From: Paractinoplanes durhamensis
Lineage (GTDB): Bacteria; Actinomycetota; Actinomycetes; Mycobacteriales; Micromonosporaceae
DNA length: 64,000 nucleotides
Direction: 5' to 3'
Assembly: GCF_016862175.1 (NCBI RefSeq)
Contig: NZ_BOML01000060.1
Location: forward strand, 1-64,000
Position 1 is the first letter of the stretch; every line of letters starts with the position of its first letter. Of this stretch, positions 1 to 8,347 are shown one piece after another. The notes below the pieces were generated by a model. That model saw nothing but the letters and a program-made list of their open reading frames with translations, made no database searches and had not been told where the DNA came from. Both the position numbers and the translations under genes were made by a program.

Positions 1-2
1 AG

Positions 3-764
3 GTGGTGCTGGAAGGGCCGACGGAGCAACAGCGCCATCTGACTCGAAACAAGGACAAGGTCTTCCTGGTCCGGCGCGAAGAGAAGCATCAGAAACGGGC
101 GCGGGACGGCGGCAAACGGAACCCTCTGCACGACGTTTATCACATCGAGATACAGGTCGAAAAGGTAGAGGGCTTCGAGGAACGAATGGTGACGTACTGG
201 GGCTCGATGGCCCAGAAATACAAAGCTTCGGAGTACCGGATCCATCAATTCGCGCTCTGGCCCCTGGGTAACGGCTACCCCGGACATTTCCAGAGAGACC
301 GACTCGCACTGCAATACCAGTCAGTCAGCGTGCCCGATGATCTGGACCCGGAAGAATTGTTGGCGAGCTCGCTCGCACCGCTTGCGCTGTGGGCAAGTGA
401 TCCGCCGGCGGACGTAGTGGACCGGGTCGCCGATTCCCTGGTCGAGGTGAAGGATCCGGACACACAGCTGGTCCTGGTCGAGCTGAGTAAACTGGGACCT
501 GAACCACTCGCGATCCTGCTGATCGAGGCACTGAAGAGGAGAGGCATGAGCGACGTACTGGCACAAACCACGGTGGGTCAGGACATCGCCCGCCGCAGCC
601 GCGATGAAGAGCGCTTGGAAAATCTGACCGCGCTGCTGGAGCACAACTACGGGACCATCGATGACCTGACGGAACTCGCGCGCAAGCTGGTGGCTGCCGA
701 CTTCGAAGAGCACCGGAAGTGGGTCATGGATCGGGTGCCGCTGGAGCAGCTCCGGTCGGTGTGA
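3..764 (+). CDS. Rpn/YhgA-like nuclease-family protein, 5'-truncated by the window edge
   Basis: The frame is open to the left edge, so the true start probably lies outside the window and the GTG at 3 is only the first in-frame candidate. In the visible 253 residues, HIEIQ (47-51) followed by ERMVTYWG resembles the second half of the PD-(D/E)XK core of Rpn/YhgA/DUF4351-type proteins, where an E-x-Q motif is followed by a helix with Arg and Tyr. The first catalytic Asp would be upstream and cannot be checked. The C-terminal half is helical and charged, as in that family. Family assignment is by motif memory only. It could be a recombination-promoting nuclease or simply a conserved hypothetical. 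Confidence 0.6.
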   Translation: MVLEGPTEQQRHLTRNKDKVFLVRREEKHQKRARDGGKRNPLHDVYHIEIQVEKVEGFEERMVTYWGSMAQKYKASEYRIHQFALWPLGNGYPGHFQRDRLALQYQSVSVPDDLDPEELLASSLAPLALWASDPPADVVDRVADSLVEVKDPDTQLVLVELSKLGPEPLAILLIEALKRRGMSDVLAQTTVGQDIARRSRDEERLENLTALLEHNYGTIDDLTELARKLVAADFEEHRKWVMDRVPLEQLRSV

Positions 765-822
765 GGCTCGGGGGGCGCTGACGGGGTCAGTGGGTGAGGG
801 GGCTGTTCGGTAGGGTTTGGGC

Positions 823-1686
823 GTGGGTGGCGCCATTGACTCTTCCGGGTATCTTCGGCGGCTCGGTGCTGAGCGGGAACCGCCCAGTCTTGAGGGGCTT
901 CGGGCTCTTCACCGTGCCCATGCCGAGCGTGTGCCCTATGAATGTCTTGAGATCTGGCTCGGGCGGGCCACCACCGTTGAACCCGGCGACTCGGTTCGGC
1001 GAATTCTTAGCGGGCGCGGTGGGTACTGCTTTCATTTGAACGGTGCCTTCTCGGCTCTGCTGCTTGATCTCGGCTATGCCGTTACCCGGCATGTCGGTGG
1101 GGTCCAAGGGAATGCCGGATTGCCTGCGGGGGCCACCGGGAACCATCTTGTGCTCACCGTTTCGGGGCTTCCCTCCGACGAATCGCCTGACGGTGAGTGG
1201 CTCGTCGACCTTGGCATGGGTGACGGCATCTACGAACCGTTGCCGCTTGTCGCGGGTGACTACCAGCAAGGGCCGTTTCGGTATCGGCTGTCGCCCTCGG
1301 TCGTCGAGCCTGGTGGATGGCGGTTCGACCATGACCGGCGTGGCGGGTTTCTCGGGATGGACTTTCGTGGGGAGAGCACCGCGATGTCGGCGTTTGCCGC
1401 TCGGCATCATGAGCTCTCCACCTCGCCCGAGTCCGGGTTCGTGCGGGTCGCCACCGTGCAGCGGCGGGACGCCACCGGTGCCGATCTGGTGCGCGGGCTG
1501 GTGCTCACCCGGGTCGGTGACGGCGAGCGGCAGACGACGCTCGAACGGCGGGACGACTACTTCGCGGCGCTGGCCGACGTCTTCGGGATGACTCTCGACG
1601 ACGTCGGCCCGGCCGAGCGGGACGCGCTCTGGGCGCGTCTCGCCGCGGCCCACCAGCAATGGCTGGAGACCGTCAGCCCTCGGTGA
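823..1686 (+). CDS. nat: Arylamine N-acetyltransferase
   Basis: This enzyme transfers acetyl from acetyl-CoA to arylamines, hydrazines or related amines in the cytosol. The catalytic triad is visible: Cys69 in GRGGYCF, His108 in GNHLVL and Asp129 in WLVDLGMGD. The 287 residues fit the usual bacterial NAT length of about 270-290. I chose GTG 823 because AGGG at 812-815 sits 7 nt upstream; a TTG at 817 would add two residues. The 3' end overlaps by 14 bp the convergent gene at 1673-2881. Codons in the first two thirds are unusually T-ending (CTT, GGT, GCT, CGT) for this chromosome. Confidence 0.93.
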   Translation: MGGAIDSSGYLRRLGAEREPPSLEGLRALHRAHAERVPYECLEIWLGRATTVEPGDSVRRILSGRGGYCFHLNGAFSALLLDLGYAVTRHVGGVQGNAGLPAGATGNHLVLTVSGLPSDESPDGEWLVDLGMGDGIYEPLPLVAGDYQQGPFRYRLSPSVVEPGGWRFDHDRRGGFLGMDFRGESTAMSAFAARHHELSTSPESGFVRVATVQRRDATGADLVRGLVLTRVGDGERQTTLERRDDYFAALADVFGMTLDDVGPAERDALWARLAAAHQQWLETVSPR

Positions 1687-2881
1687 CCGTCAGGGCCGAC
1701 ATGCCGGCCACGGCCGAGACGTCGACGCCGGTCTCGCCGGTGCCCCAGCCGTTCGCGGTGAAACTCTGCCCGGGGGCGATGCCGCGGTGCGTGGCGCCGG
1801 CCAGCGTCACCTCGCCCGCCCCGGACTGCACCTGCACCCGCACCGGAGTGGCGCCGGCCAGCTTCACCAGGAACTGGTCCACCCCGCCGGTCATCCGCAC
1901 CGGCAGCAGGCCGGCCGGCTCGGGCAGGGTCAGGTCGATCCGGCTGGCGCCGCCGTGCAGTTCGACGCCGTCCACCTCGGCGCCGGTCAGGTCGACCGTG
2001 GTCTGGGCGGTGCCGCCGTCCATCCACAGCGTCCAGCGCACCGACTTGTTCAGCACGATCGCGACCTCGGACGGGCCGCCGTGCACACCGGCCGGCAGGT
2101 GCAGCCGGACCGTGTCGCCGTCGTCGTCGACCTTCGGGGTCACCCCGCCGCCGGCCGGCGTGCTGATCCGGTAGAGGTCGTCGCCCAGGTCGTCGGCCAC
2201 CACCCGCACCGTCGCGGCGCCGTCGACCAGCTCGAAGACGGCCTTGGTGCGACCGTCGACCGGGCCGCGGGTCGCGTCGCCGCTGACCCCGGCCGTGCCG
2301 ACCGCCTCGGTGCGGTCGTCGCCGCCGCCGCCGACCCAGCGCGGCGCCACCAGGATCGCGGTGGCCATCCCGGCCAGGAACAGGACCAGCCCGGCGACCA
2401 GCAGTGGACGCCGGTAACGCCGCACCCGGCCGCCGCGCGCGGTCTCCTCCACCCCGGGCGTGCCCCAGCCGGGCAGGTCGATGTCGTCATCGTCGTCGAG
2501 CACGGTGAGGTAGGCCGCCCGGACGGTGTAGTCGTCGTACTCGGTGTCGTCGAACGGGTCGGTGGGCGGCGGATATTCGCGCTGCTCGACCGGCTCGAAG
2601 CCGACCGGGTCGGTGTCCTCCTCGCTCGGTGCCGGCCACTCCCCGGTCCGGTCGTCCAGGTTCGTCTCGGCCGGATAGTTCTGCGCCAGCGGCCCCGCCA
2701 CCGGGTACCGCTCCACCGGATACTCCCCGGTCGCATACTCCTCCGCGCCCGGCCGCTCCCCATGGAACTCGGGGGCGGCGCCGTAGTCGTCGTGGGCGTA
2801 GTCGGCGTAGTCGAAGACGTCGGCGGACGAGTCCGGCTCGGGGGTATGAGCCGGTTCGTCGCCGGGCGGGCGTGGCGCCAT
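1673..2881 (-). CDS. Membrane-anchored protein with acidic N-terminus and beta-rich exterior domain
   Basis: Unrecognised protein of 402 residues. The first ~190 residues are acidic, Pro/Tyr/Asp-rich and probably cytosolic and disordered. One transmembrane helix follows a basic stretch (RRYRRP then LLVAGLVLFLAGMATAILVA). The C-terminal ~200 residues are a Gly/Thr/Val-rich, probably beta-stranded exterior domain reminiscent of DUF4097-type putative adhesin repeats; that likeness is inference. ATG 2881 is preceded by GGAGG with 5 nt spacing. An upstream extension of the frame would run into the divergent gene at 2997 and was rejected. No enzymatic motif seen. Confidence 0.8.
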   Translation of the reverse strand: MAPRPPGDEPAHTPEPDSSADVFDYADYAHDDYGAAPEFHGERPGAEEYATGEYPVERYPVAGPLAQNYPAETNLDDRTGEWPAPSEEDTDPVGFEPVEQREYPPPTDPFDDTEYDDYTVRAAYLTVLDDDDDIDLPGWGTPGVEETARGGRVRRYRRPLLVAGLVLFLAGMATAILVAPRWVGGGGDDRTEAVGTAGVSGDATRGPVDGRTKAVFELVDGAATVRVVADDLGDDLYRISTPAGGGVTPKVDDDGDTVRLHLPAGVHGGPSEVAIVLNKSVRWTLWMDGGTAQTTVDLTGAEVDGVELHGGASRIDLTLPEPAGLLPVRMTGGVDQFLVKLAGATPVRVQVQSGAGEVTLAGATHRGIAPGQSFTANGWGTGETGVDVSAVAGMSALTVTEG

Positions 2882-2958
2882 CGTTCCTCCTGGGACGGAG
2901 GGCGGCACCATCCGGTGCGCTCTCCTCGGTCTCCAGTACGGACGGGAGGCACCGGGGG

Positions 2959-2989
2959 TTGACCTCAACCTCGGTTCACGTTGTCGACT
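2959..2989 (+). promoter_or_regulatory. Candidate MerR/SoxR-like promoter of the VOC gene
   Basis: A TTGACC -35-like hexamer (2959-2964) begins the imperfect dyad ACCTCAAC-ctcg-GTTCACGT, six of eight positions complementary. MerR-family activators bind such dyads between the -35 and an over-spaced -10. The -10 is poor, so this is a suggestion only. Confidence 0.3.
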
Positions 2990-2996
2990 GACGCTC

Positions 2997-3341
2997 ATGG
3001 AGATCACTGGATTGGGCTGGCTCGGCACCCGGACCGACCGGGCGGAAGCGCTCGCCGGCTTCTACCGAACCGTGCTCGGGCTGCGCGAGACCTACACCGA
3101 GCCGGGGTTCTGGGTGTTCACCCTGCCGGACGGGCGGAACGTCGAGGTGTTCGGAGCGGGCAGCAACAAGGACTTCTTCGACACCGGGCCGGTGGCCGGT
3201 TTCGCCGTGCGTGATTTGCCGGCCGCGGTCGAGGAACTGCGCGCGGCGGGGATCGAGGTGATCGGCGAACCGGGCGAGAGCTGGCAGCACTTCCGCGGCC
3301 CGGACGGCAACATCTACGCGCTGGTGGCGGACGTCAGGTAG
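2997..3341 (+). CDS. VOC (glyoxalase/bleomycin resistance) family protein
   Basis: Single-module vicinal-oxygen-chelate protein of 114 residues, the standard length for one beta-alpha-beta-beta-beta pair set. Seen: an opening GLGWLGTR strand, the helix ALAGFYRTVLGLRE, and the C-terminal strand pair ending HFRGPDGNIYALV, where VOC proteins place a metal ligand. Such proteins bind a divalent metal and act as dioxygenases, isomerases or antibiotic-binding proteins; the substrate cannot be deduced. ATG 2997 has no evident Shine-Dalgarno. The end overlaps the convergent TetR gene by 28 bp. Confidence 0.85.
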   Translation: MEITGLGWLGTRTDRAEALAGFYRTVLGLRETYTEPGFWVFTLPDGRNVEVFGAGSNKDFFDTGPVAGFAVRDLPAAVEELRAAGIEVIGEPGESWQHFRGPDGNIYALVADVR

Positions 3342-3880
3342 CGCTGGATGGTCGGGCCGACCCACGCGGCGGCCTCGTCGGCGGTCATCGCCACCACCGG
3401 TGGCAGCCGCAGCACGAAGCGGCACAGGGCCAGGCCCAGCATCTGGCTGGCGACCAGGCCGGCCCGGCGCGGGGCGTCGGCCGGGTCGGGACAGGCGGCC
3501 GCGGCCACCGGCAGGAGCTGGTCGCCGAACAGTGACCGCATGCGCTCGGCGGCCGCCTCGTTGGTGGCCGCCGCCCGCAGCAGCGCGGTCAGCGTCTCGT
3601 CGCCCTCCCAGCGCTGCAGGAAGTGCCGGGCCAGGGTCGCGCCGAGCTGGTCGGCGGGGATGCCGGCCGCGTCGGGCAGCTGCAGGTCGAACTCGGCCGC
3701 CGCGGCGAACAGCTTCTCCTTGTTGCCGTAGTAGCGCATCACCATCGACGGGTCGATGCCGGCGTCGGCGGCGATCGCCCGGATGGTGGCCCGCTCGTAG
3801 CCGTCACTCGCGAATCGCTCGCGGGCGGCGACCAGGATCGCCGCCCGGGTCGCGTCGGATCTGCGTACCGCCGAGGTCAT
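3314..3880 (-). CDS. TetR/AcrR-family transcriptional regulator
   Basis: 188 residues. An N-terminal TetR helix-turn-helix is clear: TRAAILVAARERFASDGYERATIRAIAADAGI, then MRYYGNKEKLFAAAAEF. The C-terminal ligand-binding half is helical and variable. Its ATG overlaps the TGA of the upstream FAD monooxygenase gene (ATGA), so both are co-transcribed. The natural target is the dyad cluster at 5021-5082 upstream of that gene, giving autoregulation plus control of the monooxygenase (inference). The ligand is unknown and may be the monooxygenase substrate. Confidence 0.9.
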   Translation of the reverse strand: MTSAVRRSDATRAAILVAARERFASDGYERATIRAIAADAGIDPSMVMRYYGNKEKLFAAAAEFDLQLPDAAGIPADQLGATLARHFLQRWEGDETLTALLRAAATNEAAAERMRSLFGDQLLPVAAAACPDPADAPRRAGLVASQMLGLALCRFVLRLPPVVAMTADEAAAWVGPTIQRYLTSATSA

Positions 3881-4998
3881 GCCGCGATCGTAGACAGCTC
3901 GGACAGGCGCATCGCGAGCCGCCGCCGCACCGCCGGGACCCGGCCGGCCACCGGGATCAGGCCGGTCACCAGGCGATTGCGGGAGGTGGCCAGCCGGGTC
4001 ATCCGGTCGGTCATCGCCACCACTCCGGCCGCGACCGGGCGCCGGCGCCGCTCGTAAGCGTCCAGGTCGGTGCCGTCGGCGAGCACCGCGGCGAGCTCGA
4101 CGGCGTCCTGGATGCCGGTGTTCATGCCCTGGCCACCGGCCGGGCTGTGCACGTGCGCCGCGTCGCCGGCCAGGAAGATCCGCCCGCTGCGGTAGTGGTC
4201 GGCGAGGCGGTGGTGCACCCGGAACCGCGAGCTCCAGATCAGCTCGCGGACCCGGGCCGGCGCGCGGACCGGGCCGCGGGCGTCGAGCAGGGCCTGCACG
4301 TCGGCGAGCGTCGGCTTCTCGGGCGCTTCGTCCAGGGTGGCGACGATGCGGTGCCGGCCGCCGGGCAGCGGCGCGACGACGACCAGACCGGCGGGCGCGA
4401 AGTAGAGCATCACCTCGTCGCCGGGCAGCGCCCCGTCCATCCGTACGTCGGCCAGGACGAACGAGTGCGCGTACGCGTCGCCGGTGAAGCCGATGCCGCT
4501 GAGCTCGCGCACGGTGCTGTGCATGCCGTCCGCGCCGACCAGGTAGCGCGCACGAACGGTCTCGCCGCCGGTCAGCGTGACGGTCACCCCGTCGGCGTCC
4601 GGCCGGGCGCCGACCACTTCCGCCTGGCGGCGGACCTCAACCCCGAGCTTGGCGAGGTGTCCGGCGAGGATCCGCTCGGTCTCGCTCTGCGGCAGCATCA
4701 GGGTGTACGGGTACGCCGTGGGCAACCCTCCGAAGTCGATCGTCATGAGAGCCCGGTCGCGGTCACGGATCGTGAATCGGGGCACGATCACTCCCCGTTC
4801 GACGAACTCACCGGCGACGCCCAGCTCGTCGAGCACCTCGAGCGTGCGGGCGTGGATGACGGCGGCCCGCGAGGTGTTCGCGCCCTCGGCGGCCCGATCG
4901 ACGATCGTCACCGGGACGCCCCGGGCGGTGAGCGCGGCGGCCAGGGTCAGCCCGGCCGGGCCCGCGCCGGCGATCAGCACATCGGTCTGGAATGTCAT
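3877..4998 (-). CDS. FAD-dependent aromatic monooxygenase (PheA/TfdB-like)
   Basis: Class A flavoprotein hydroxylase of 373 residues. The Rossmann dinucleotide motif GAGPAGL follows VLIA at the N-terminus, and the second FAD motif GDAAHVHSPAGGQGMNTGIQ lies near residue 270. It hydroxylates an aromatic or polyketide-like substrate with NAD(P)H and O2; the substrate is not deducible. ATG 4998 has GAGGGG about 7 nt upstream. It is slightly short because it lacks the C-terminal thioredoxin-like domain of phenol hydroxylases. The TetR gene at 3314 follows in a 4-bp overlap. Confidence 0.88.
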   Translation of the reverse strand: MTFQTDVLIAGAGPAGLTLAAALTARGVPVTIVDRAAEGANTSRAAVIHARTLEVLDELGVAGEFVERGVIVPRFTIRDRDRALMTIDFGGLPTAYPYTLMLPQSETERILAGHLAKLGVEVRRQAEVVGARPDADGVTVTLTGGETVRARYLVGADGMHSTVRELSGIGFTGDAYAHSFVLADVRMDGALPGDEVMLYFAPAGLVVVAPLPGGRHRIVATLDEAPEKPTLADVQALLDARGPVRAPARVRELIWSSRFRVHHRLADHYRSGRIFLAGDAAHVHSPAGGQGMNTGIQDAVELAAVLADGTDLDAYERRRRPVAAGVVAMTDRMTRLATSRNRLVTGLIPVAGRVPAVRRRLAMRLSELSTIAA

Positions 4999-5020
4999 GA
5001 CCGTTCCCCTCACTGGTTTT

Positions 5021-5082
5021 CCAACAGGTGTTGGCAACCACCGTAAGCGATGCCAACAGCTGTTGGCAAACGCTTGTTGGCA
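5021..5082. promoter_or_regulatory. Operator-like dyad cluster upstream of the FAD monooxygenase/TetR operon
   Basis: Three related sites. First, CCAACA-gg-TGTTGG at 5021-5034. Second, a perfect 18-bp palindrome at 5051-5068 built on TGCCAACAG. Third, a half-site TGTTGGCA at 5075-5082. The two dyad centres are 32 bp apart, about three helical turns. This fits cooperative binding by the TetR product encoded in the same operon (inference). Confidence 0.6.
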
Positions 5083-5095
5083 TTTGTTTTCGAGG

Positions 5096-5116
5096 GTGAC
5101 CACCGGGGCCGGGCCG
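5096..5116 (-). repeat. 21-bp dispersed repeat, copy 1
   Basis: Exact reverse complement of 18984-19004. The similarity extends, with mismatches, over roughly 40 bp to about 5135. The core contains GTGACCACCGGGGCC. It lies between the dyad cluster and the urease operon. Function unknown. Confidence 0.5.
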
Positions 5117-5311
5117 ACGGCCCGCGACGGCCGTGACCACCGACCGGCCGATCCGCCAGGCCCGGGACGCCATCCACCGCGTACTTTTCCGATGTAGTTG
5201 ATCTTGAGGTTTGTCCTGGTCATCAACCGGGCGCGTGCTTCGATACAGAAGGGGTAACACATGTGAAACTTCCGGCTGCGAGCATTTCCGGCGGGACTCA
5301 GGGAGGTTCGG

Positions 5312-5614
5312 TTGTTCCTCAGCCAGCACGAGCAGGAACGCCTGCTCATCCACGTCGCGGCCGATGTCGCCCGGCGCCGGCAAGAACGCGGGCTCAAGCT
5401 CAACCACCCGGAGGCGACCGCGATCATCGTGGCGTTCCTGCTGGAGGGCGCGCGCGACGGGCGCACCGTGGCCGAGTTGATGGACGCCGGCCGGCGCGTG
5501 CTGACCCGCGACGACGTCATGGAGGGTGTGCCCGAGATGCTGGGTGAGGTGCAGGTCGAGGCGACCTTCCCGGACGGGACCAAGCTCGTCACCGTGCACG
5601 GGCCGATCGCATGA
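5312..5614 (+). CDS. ureA: Urease gamma subunit
   Basis: Smallest structural subunit of the nickel urease that hydrolyses urea to ammonia and carbamate. At 100 residues it has the family's length. EQERLLIHVAADVARRR near the N-terminus, LNHPEATAII, and the C-terminal EVQVEATFPDGTKLVTVH are all family-typical. The TTG start at 5312 is supported by GGGAGG at 5301-5306. The stop overlaps the ureB start (ATGA). First gene of ureABCFGD. Confidence 0.95.
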   Translation: MFLSQHEQERLLIHVAADVARRRQERGLKLNHPEATAIIVAFLLEGARDGRTVAELMDAGRRVLTRDDVMEGVPEMLGEVQVEATFPDGTKLVTVHGPIA

Positions 5615-5985
5615 TCCCCGGCGAGGTGATTCCGGGTGAGGGGTCGATCGAGATCAACCCGGGGCGTGAGGTGCTGTCGCTGACGGTGCGTAACACCGGG
5701 GACCGTCCCGTGCAGGTCGGCTCGCACTTCCACTTCGCCGAGTCGAACGCGGCACTCGACTTCGACCGGACCGCCGCCTGGGGCCATCGGCTCGCCGTGC
5801 CGGCCGGGACGTCGGTGCGTTTCGAGCCCGGGATGCCACGCGACGTCGCGCTGGTCGCGCTGGCCGGCAACCGGATCGTGCCGGGCCTGCGCGGCCTGGC
5901 CGGCGGTTCGCTGGACGGCGCCCCTGTTGAGGCCCCGCTCGCCGAGGAAGAGTCGACCGAACCCGAGAACGGCAGCCCGCGATGA
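5611..5985 (+). CDS. ureB: Urease beta subunit
   Basis: Structural subunit that joins UreA and UreC to form the apoenzyme. Seen: the opening IPGEVIPGEGSIEIN, GDRPVQVGSHFHFAE (the hallmark strand) and FDRTAAWGHRLAVPAGTSVRFEPG. The protein has 124 residues, with a Pro/Glu-rich tail after the conserved core. ATGA overlaps with ureA and with ureC imply coupled translation. Confidence 0.96.
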   Translation: MIPGEVIPGEGSIEINPGREVLSLTVRNTGDRPVQVGSHFHFAESNAALDFDRTAAWGHRLAVPAGTSVRFEPGMPRDVALVALAGNRIVPGLRGLAGGSLDGAPVEAPLAEEESTEPENGSPR

Positions 5986-7700
5986 CCACACTCGACCGCG
6001 GGCGGTATGCCGCCCTCTACGGACCCACCAAGGGTGACCGGATCCGGCTGGCCGACACCAACCTGCTCATCGAGGTCGAGGAGGACCGCAGCGCCGGGCC
6101 GCAGCCGGGCGACGAGGTCGTCTTCGGCGGCGGCAAGGTGATCCGCGAGTCGATGGGGCAGTCCTGCGCCACCCGCGCCGAGGGCAGCCCGGACACGGTG
6201 ATCACCGGCGCGGTGATCCTCGACCACTGGGGCATCATCAAGGCCGACGTCGGCATCCGGGACGGGAAGATCGTCGGCATCGGCAAGGCCGGCAACCCGG
6301 ACACGATGGACGGCGTGCACCCCGACCTGGTGATCGGGCCGGGCACCGAGATCATCGCCGGCAACGGCAAGATCCTCACCGCCGGCGCGATCGACAGCCA
6401 CGTGCACCTGATCAGCCCGACCATCCTCAACACCGCCCTGGCCAGCGGCATCACCTCGATCATCGGCGGCGGCACCGGCCCGGCCGAGGGCACCAAGGCC
6501 ACCACCGTCACGCCGAACGCCTGGCACCTGGCCCGGATGCTCGAGGCCATCGACACCTTCCCGATCAACGTGCTGCTGCTCGGCAAGGGCAACACCATGT
6601 CGGAGGAGTCGATGTGGGAGCAGCTCCGCGGCGGCGCGGGCGGATTCAAACTGCACGAGGACTGGGGTACGACGCCGGCCGTCATCGACGCCTCGCTGCG
6701 CGTCGCGGACGCCGCCGGGGTGCAGGTCGCGATCCACACCGACACGCTGAACGAGGCCGGCTTCGTCGAGGAGACGCTGCGCGCGATCGGCGGGCGGTCC
6801 ATCCACGCCTATCACACCGAGGGTGCGGGCGGCGGGCACGCACCGGACATCATCACGGTCGCGTCGTACGCCAACGTGCTGCCGTCGTCGACCAACCCGA
6901 CCCGGCCGTACACCCGGAACACCCTCTCCGAGCACCTCGACATGCTGATGGTCTGCCACCACCTCAACTCGGCGGTGCCGGAGGACCTGGCGTTCGCCGA
7001 GAGCCGGATCCGGCCGTCCACGATGGCCGCCGAGGACCTGCTGCACGACCTCGGCGCGATCTCGATGATCGGGTCGGACTCGCAGGCGATGGGCCGGGTC
7101 GGCGAGGTCATCATGCGCACCTGGCAGACCGCCCACGTGATGAAGGCCCGCCGCGGCGCCCTGCCCGGCGACGGTGCCGCCGACAACAACCGCGCCCGCC
7201 GCTACGTCGCGAAGTACACGATCTGCCCAGCCGTCGCGCACGGCATGGATTCCCTGGTCGGCTCGGTCGAGGTCGGCAAGCTCGGCGACCTGGTGCTCTG
7301 GGACCCGGCCTTCTTCGGGGTCCGGCCGGCCTTGGTGATCAAGGGCGGCATGATCGCGTACGCCCAGATGGGTGACGCCAACGCGTCCATCCCCACGCCG
7401 CAGCCGATGCTGCCGCGCCCGATGTTCGGGGCGTACGGCGCGGTGCCGGCCCAGACCTCGGTCGCGTTCGTGGCGCCGGCCGCGATCGACGCGCTGCTCG
7501 GCGACCGGATCGGTGTGAAGCGGGCGTTCGCCGCGGTCGGCGACACCCGCCGGGTCGGCAAGGCGGACATGCCGCTGAACGACGCACTGCCCCGCATCGA
7601 GGTCGAACCGGACACGTTCACGGTCCGCATCGACGGCGAGGTCGTCGAACCCGACCCGGTCACCTCCCTGCCGATGGCCCAGCGCTACTTCCTGTTCTGA
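5982..7700 (+). CDS. ureC: Urease alpha (catalytic) subunit
   Basis: Catalytic subunit of 572 residues, the family length, carrying the di-nickel centre. The carbamylated lysine is Lys223 in GGFKLHEDWG. Nickel ligands fall in DSHVHL and in HTDTLNE, and the mobile-flap histidine is in MVCHHLNS. The chain ends in the usual MAQRYFLF. Its TGA overlaps the ATG of ureF (TGATG). Maturation needs the UreF, UreG and UreD products encoded immediately downstream. Confidence 0.98.
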   Translation: MTTLDRGRYAALYGPTKGDRIRLADTNLLIEVEEDRSAGPQPGDEVVFGGGKVIRESMGQSCATRAEGSPDTVITGAVILDHWGIIKADVGIRDGKIVGIGKAGNPDTMDGVHPDLVIGPGTEIIAGNGKILTAGAIDSHVHLISPTILNTALASGITSIIGGGTGPAEGTKATTVTPNAWHLARMLEAIDTFPINVLLLGKGNTMSEESMWEQLRGGAGGFKLHEDWGTTPAVIDASLRVADAAGVQVAIHTDTLNEAGFVEETLRAIGGRSIHAYHTEGAGGGHAPDIITVASYANVLPSSTNPTRPYTRNTLSEHLDMLMVCHHLNSAVPEDLAFAESRIRPSTMAAEDLLHDLGAISMIGSDSQAMGRVGEVIMRTWQTAHVMKARRGALPGDGAADNNRARRYVAKYTICPAVAHGMDSLVGSVEVGKLGDLVLWDPAFFGVRPALVIKGGMIAYAQMGDANASIPTPQPMLPRPMFGAYGAVPAQTSVAFVAPAAIDALLGDRIGVKRAFAAVGDTRRVGKADMPLNDALPRIEVEPDTFTVRIDGEVVEPDPVTSLPMAQRYFLF

Positions 7701-8347
7701 TGGGTCTCGCGACTCTTCTCGTGCTCGCCGACGGGCGGCTGCCGTCCGGCGGGCACGCCCACTCCGGCGGGCTCGAGGCCCAGGTCTCGGCCGGCCGGGT
7801 GCGCGACCTCGACGACGTGTTCGGCTTCCTGCGCGGCAAGCTGGCCACCAGCGGCCTGGTCTCGGCCGCGTTCGCCGCGGCCGCCTGCCACCGCCCCGCC
7901 GACTGGGCCGCCCTGGACGAGGGCCTCGACGCCCGCACGCCGTCCCCGGCCCTGCGGAAGGCTTCCCGGGCCCAGGGCCGCGCCCTCCTGCGGGCCGGCC
8001 GCTCGATGTGGCCCCTCGCCGCCTCTTACCCGCGCGAGATGCATCAGCCGGTCGCGCTGGGGCTGCTCGCGGCCGGGGCCGGGCTCGGACCGCTGGACGC
8101 GGCGGTCGCCGCCGCGCACGGTGTCACCACCGGGGCGGCCAGCGCGGCGGTGCGGCTGCTCGGGCTCGATCCCTATGCGGTGCACGGGCTCCTCGCCCGG
8201 CTCGCTCCTGTTTGTGACCGGATCGCGGCCGACGCCGCGCGCCGGTCCGACGACCCGGTCGACGACCTGCCGGCCGCGGGTTCTCCCCTGCTCGACATCG
8301 GCGCCGAGCACCACGCCACCTGGGAGGTGCGTCTCTTTGCTTCCTGA
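7700..8347 (+). CDS. ureF: Urease accessory protein UreF
   Basis: Helical chaperone of 215 residues that binds UreD and recruits UreG during nickel delivery. Family features seen: LLVLADGRLPSGGHAHSGGLE at the N-terminus, a central helix with HQPVALGLL, and TTGAASAAVRLLGLDPY. Its ATG overlaps the ureC stop. The ureG start lies inside its 3' end. Confidence 0.93.
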   Translation: MGLATLLVLADGRLPSGGHAHSGGLEAQVSAGRVRDLDDVFGFLRGKLATSGLVSAAFAAAACHRPADWAALDEGLDARTPSPALRKASRAQGRALLRAGRSMWPLAASYPREMHQPVALGLLAAGAGLGPLDAAVAAAHGVTTGAASAAVRLLGLDPYAVHGLLARLAPVCDRIAADAARRSDDPVDDLPAAGSPLLDIGAEHHATWEVRLFAS

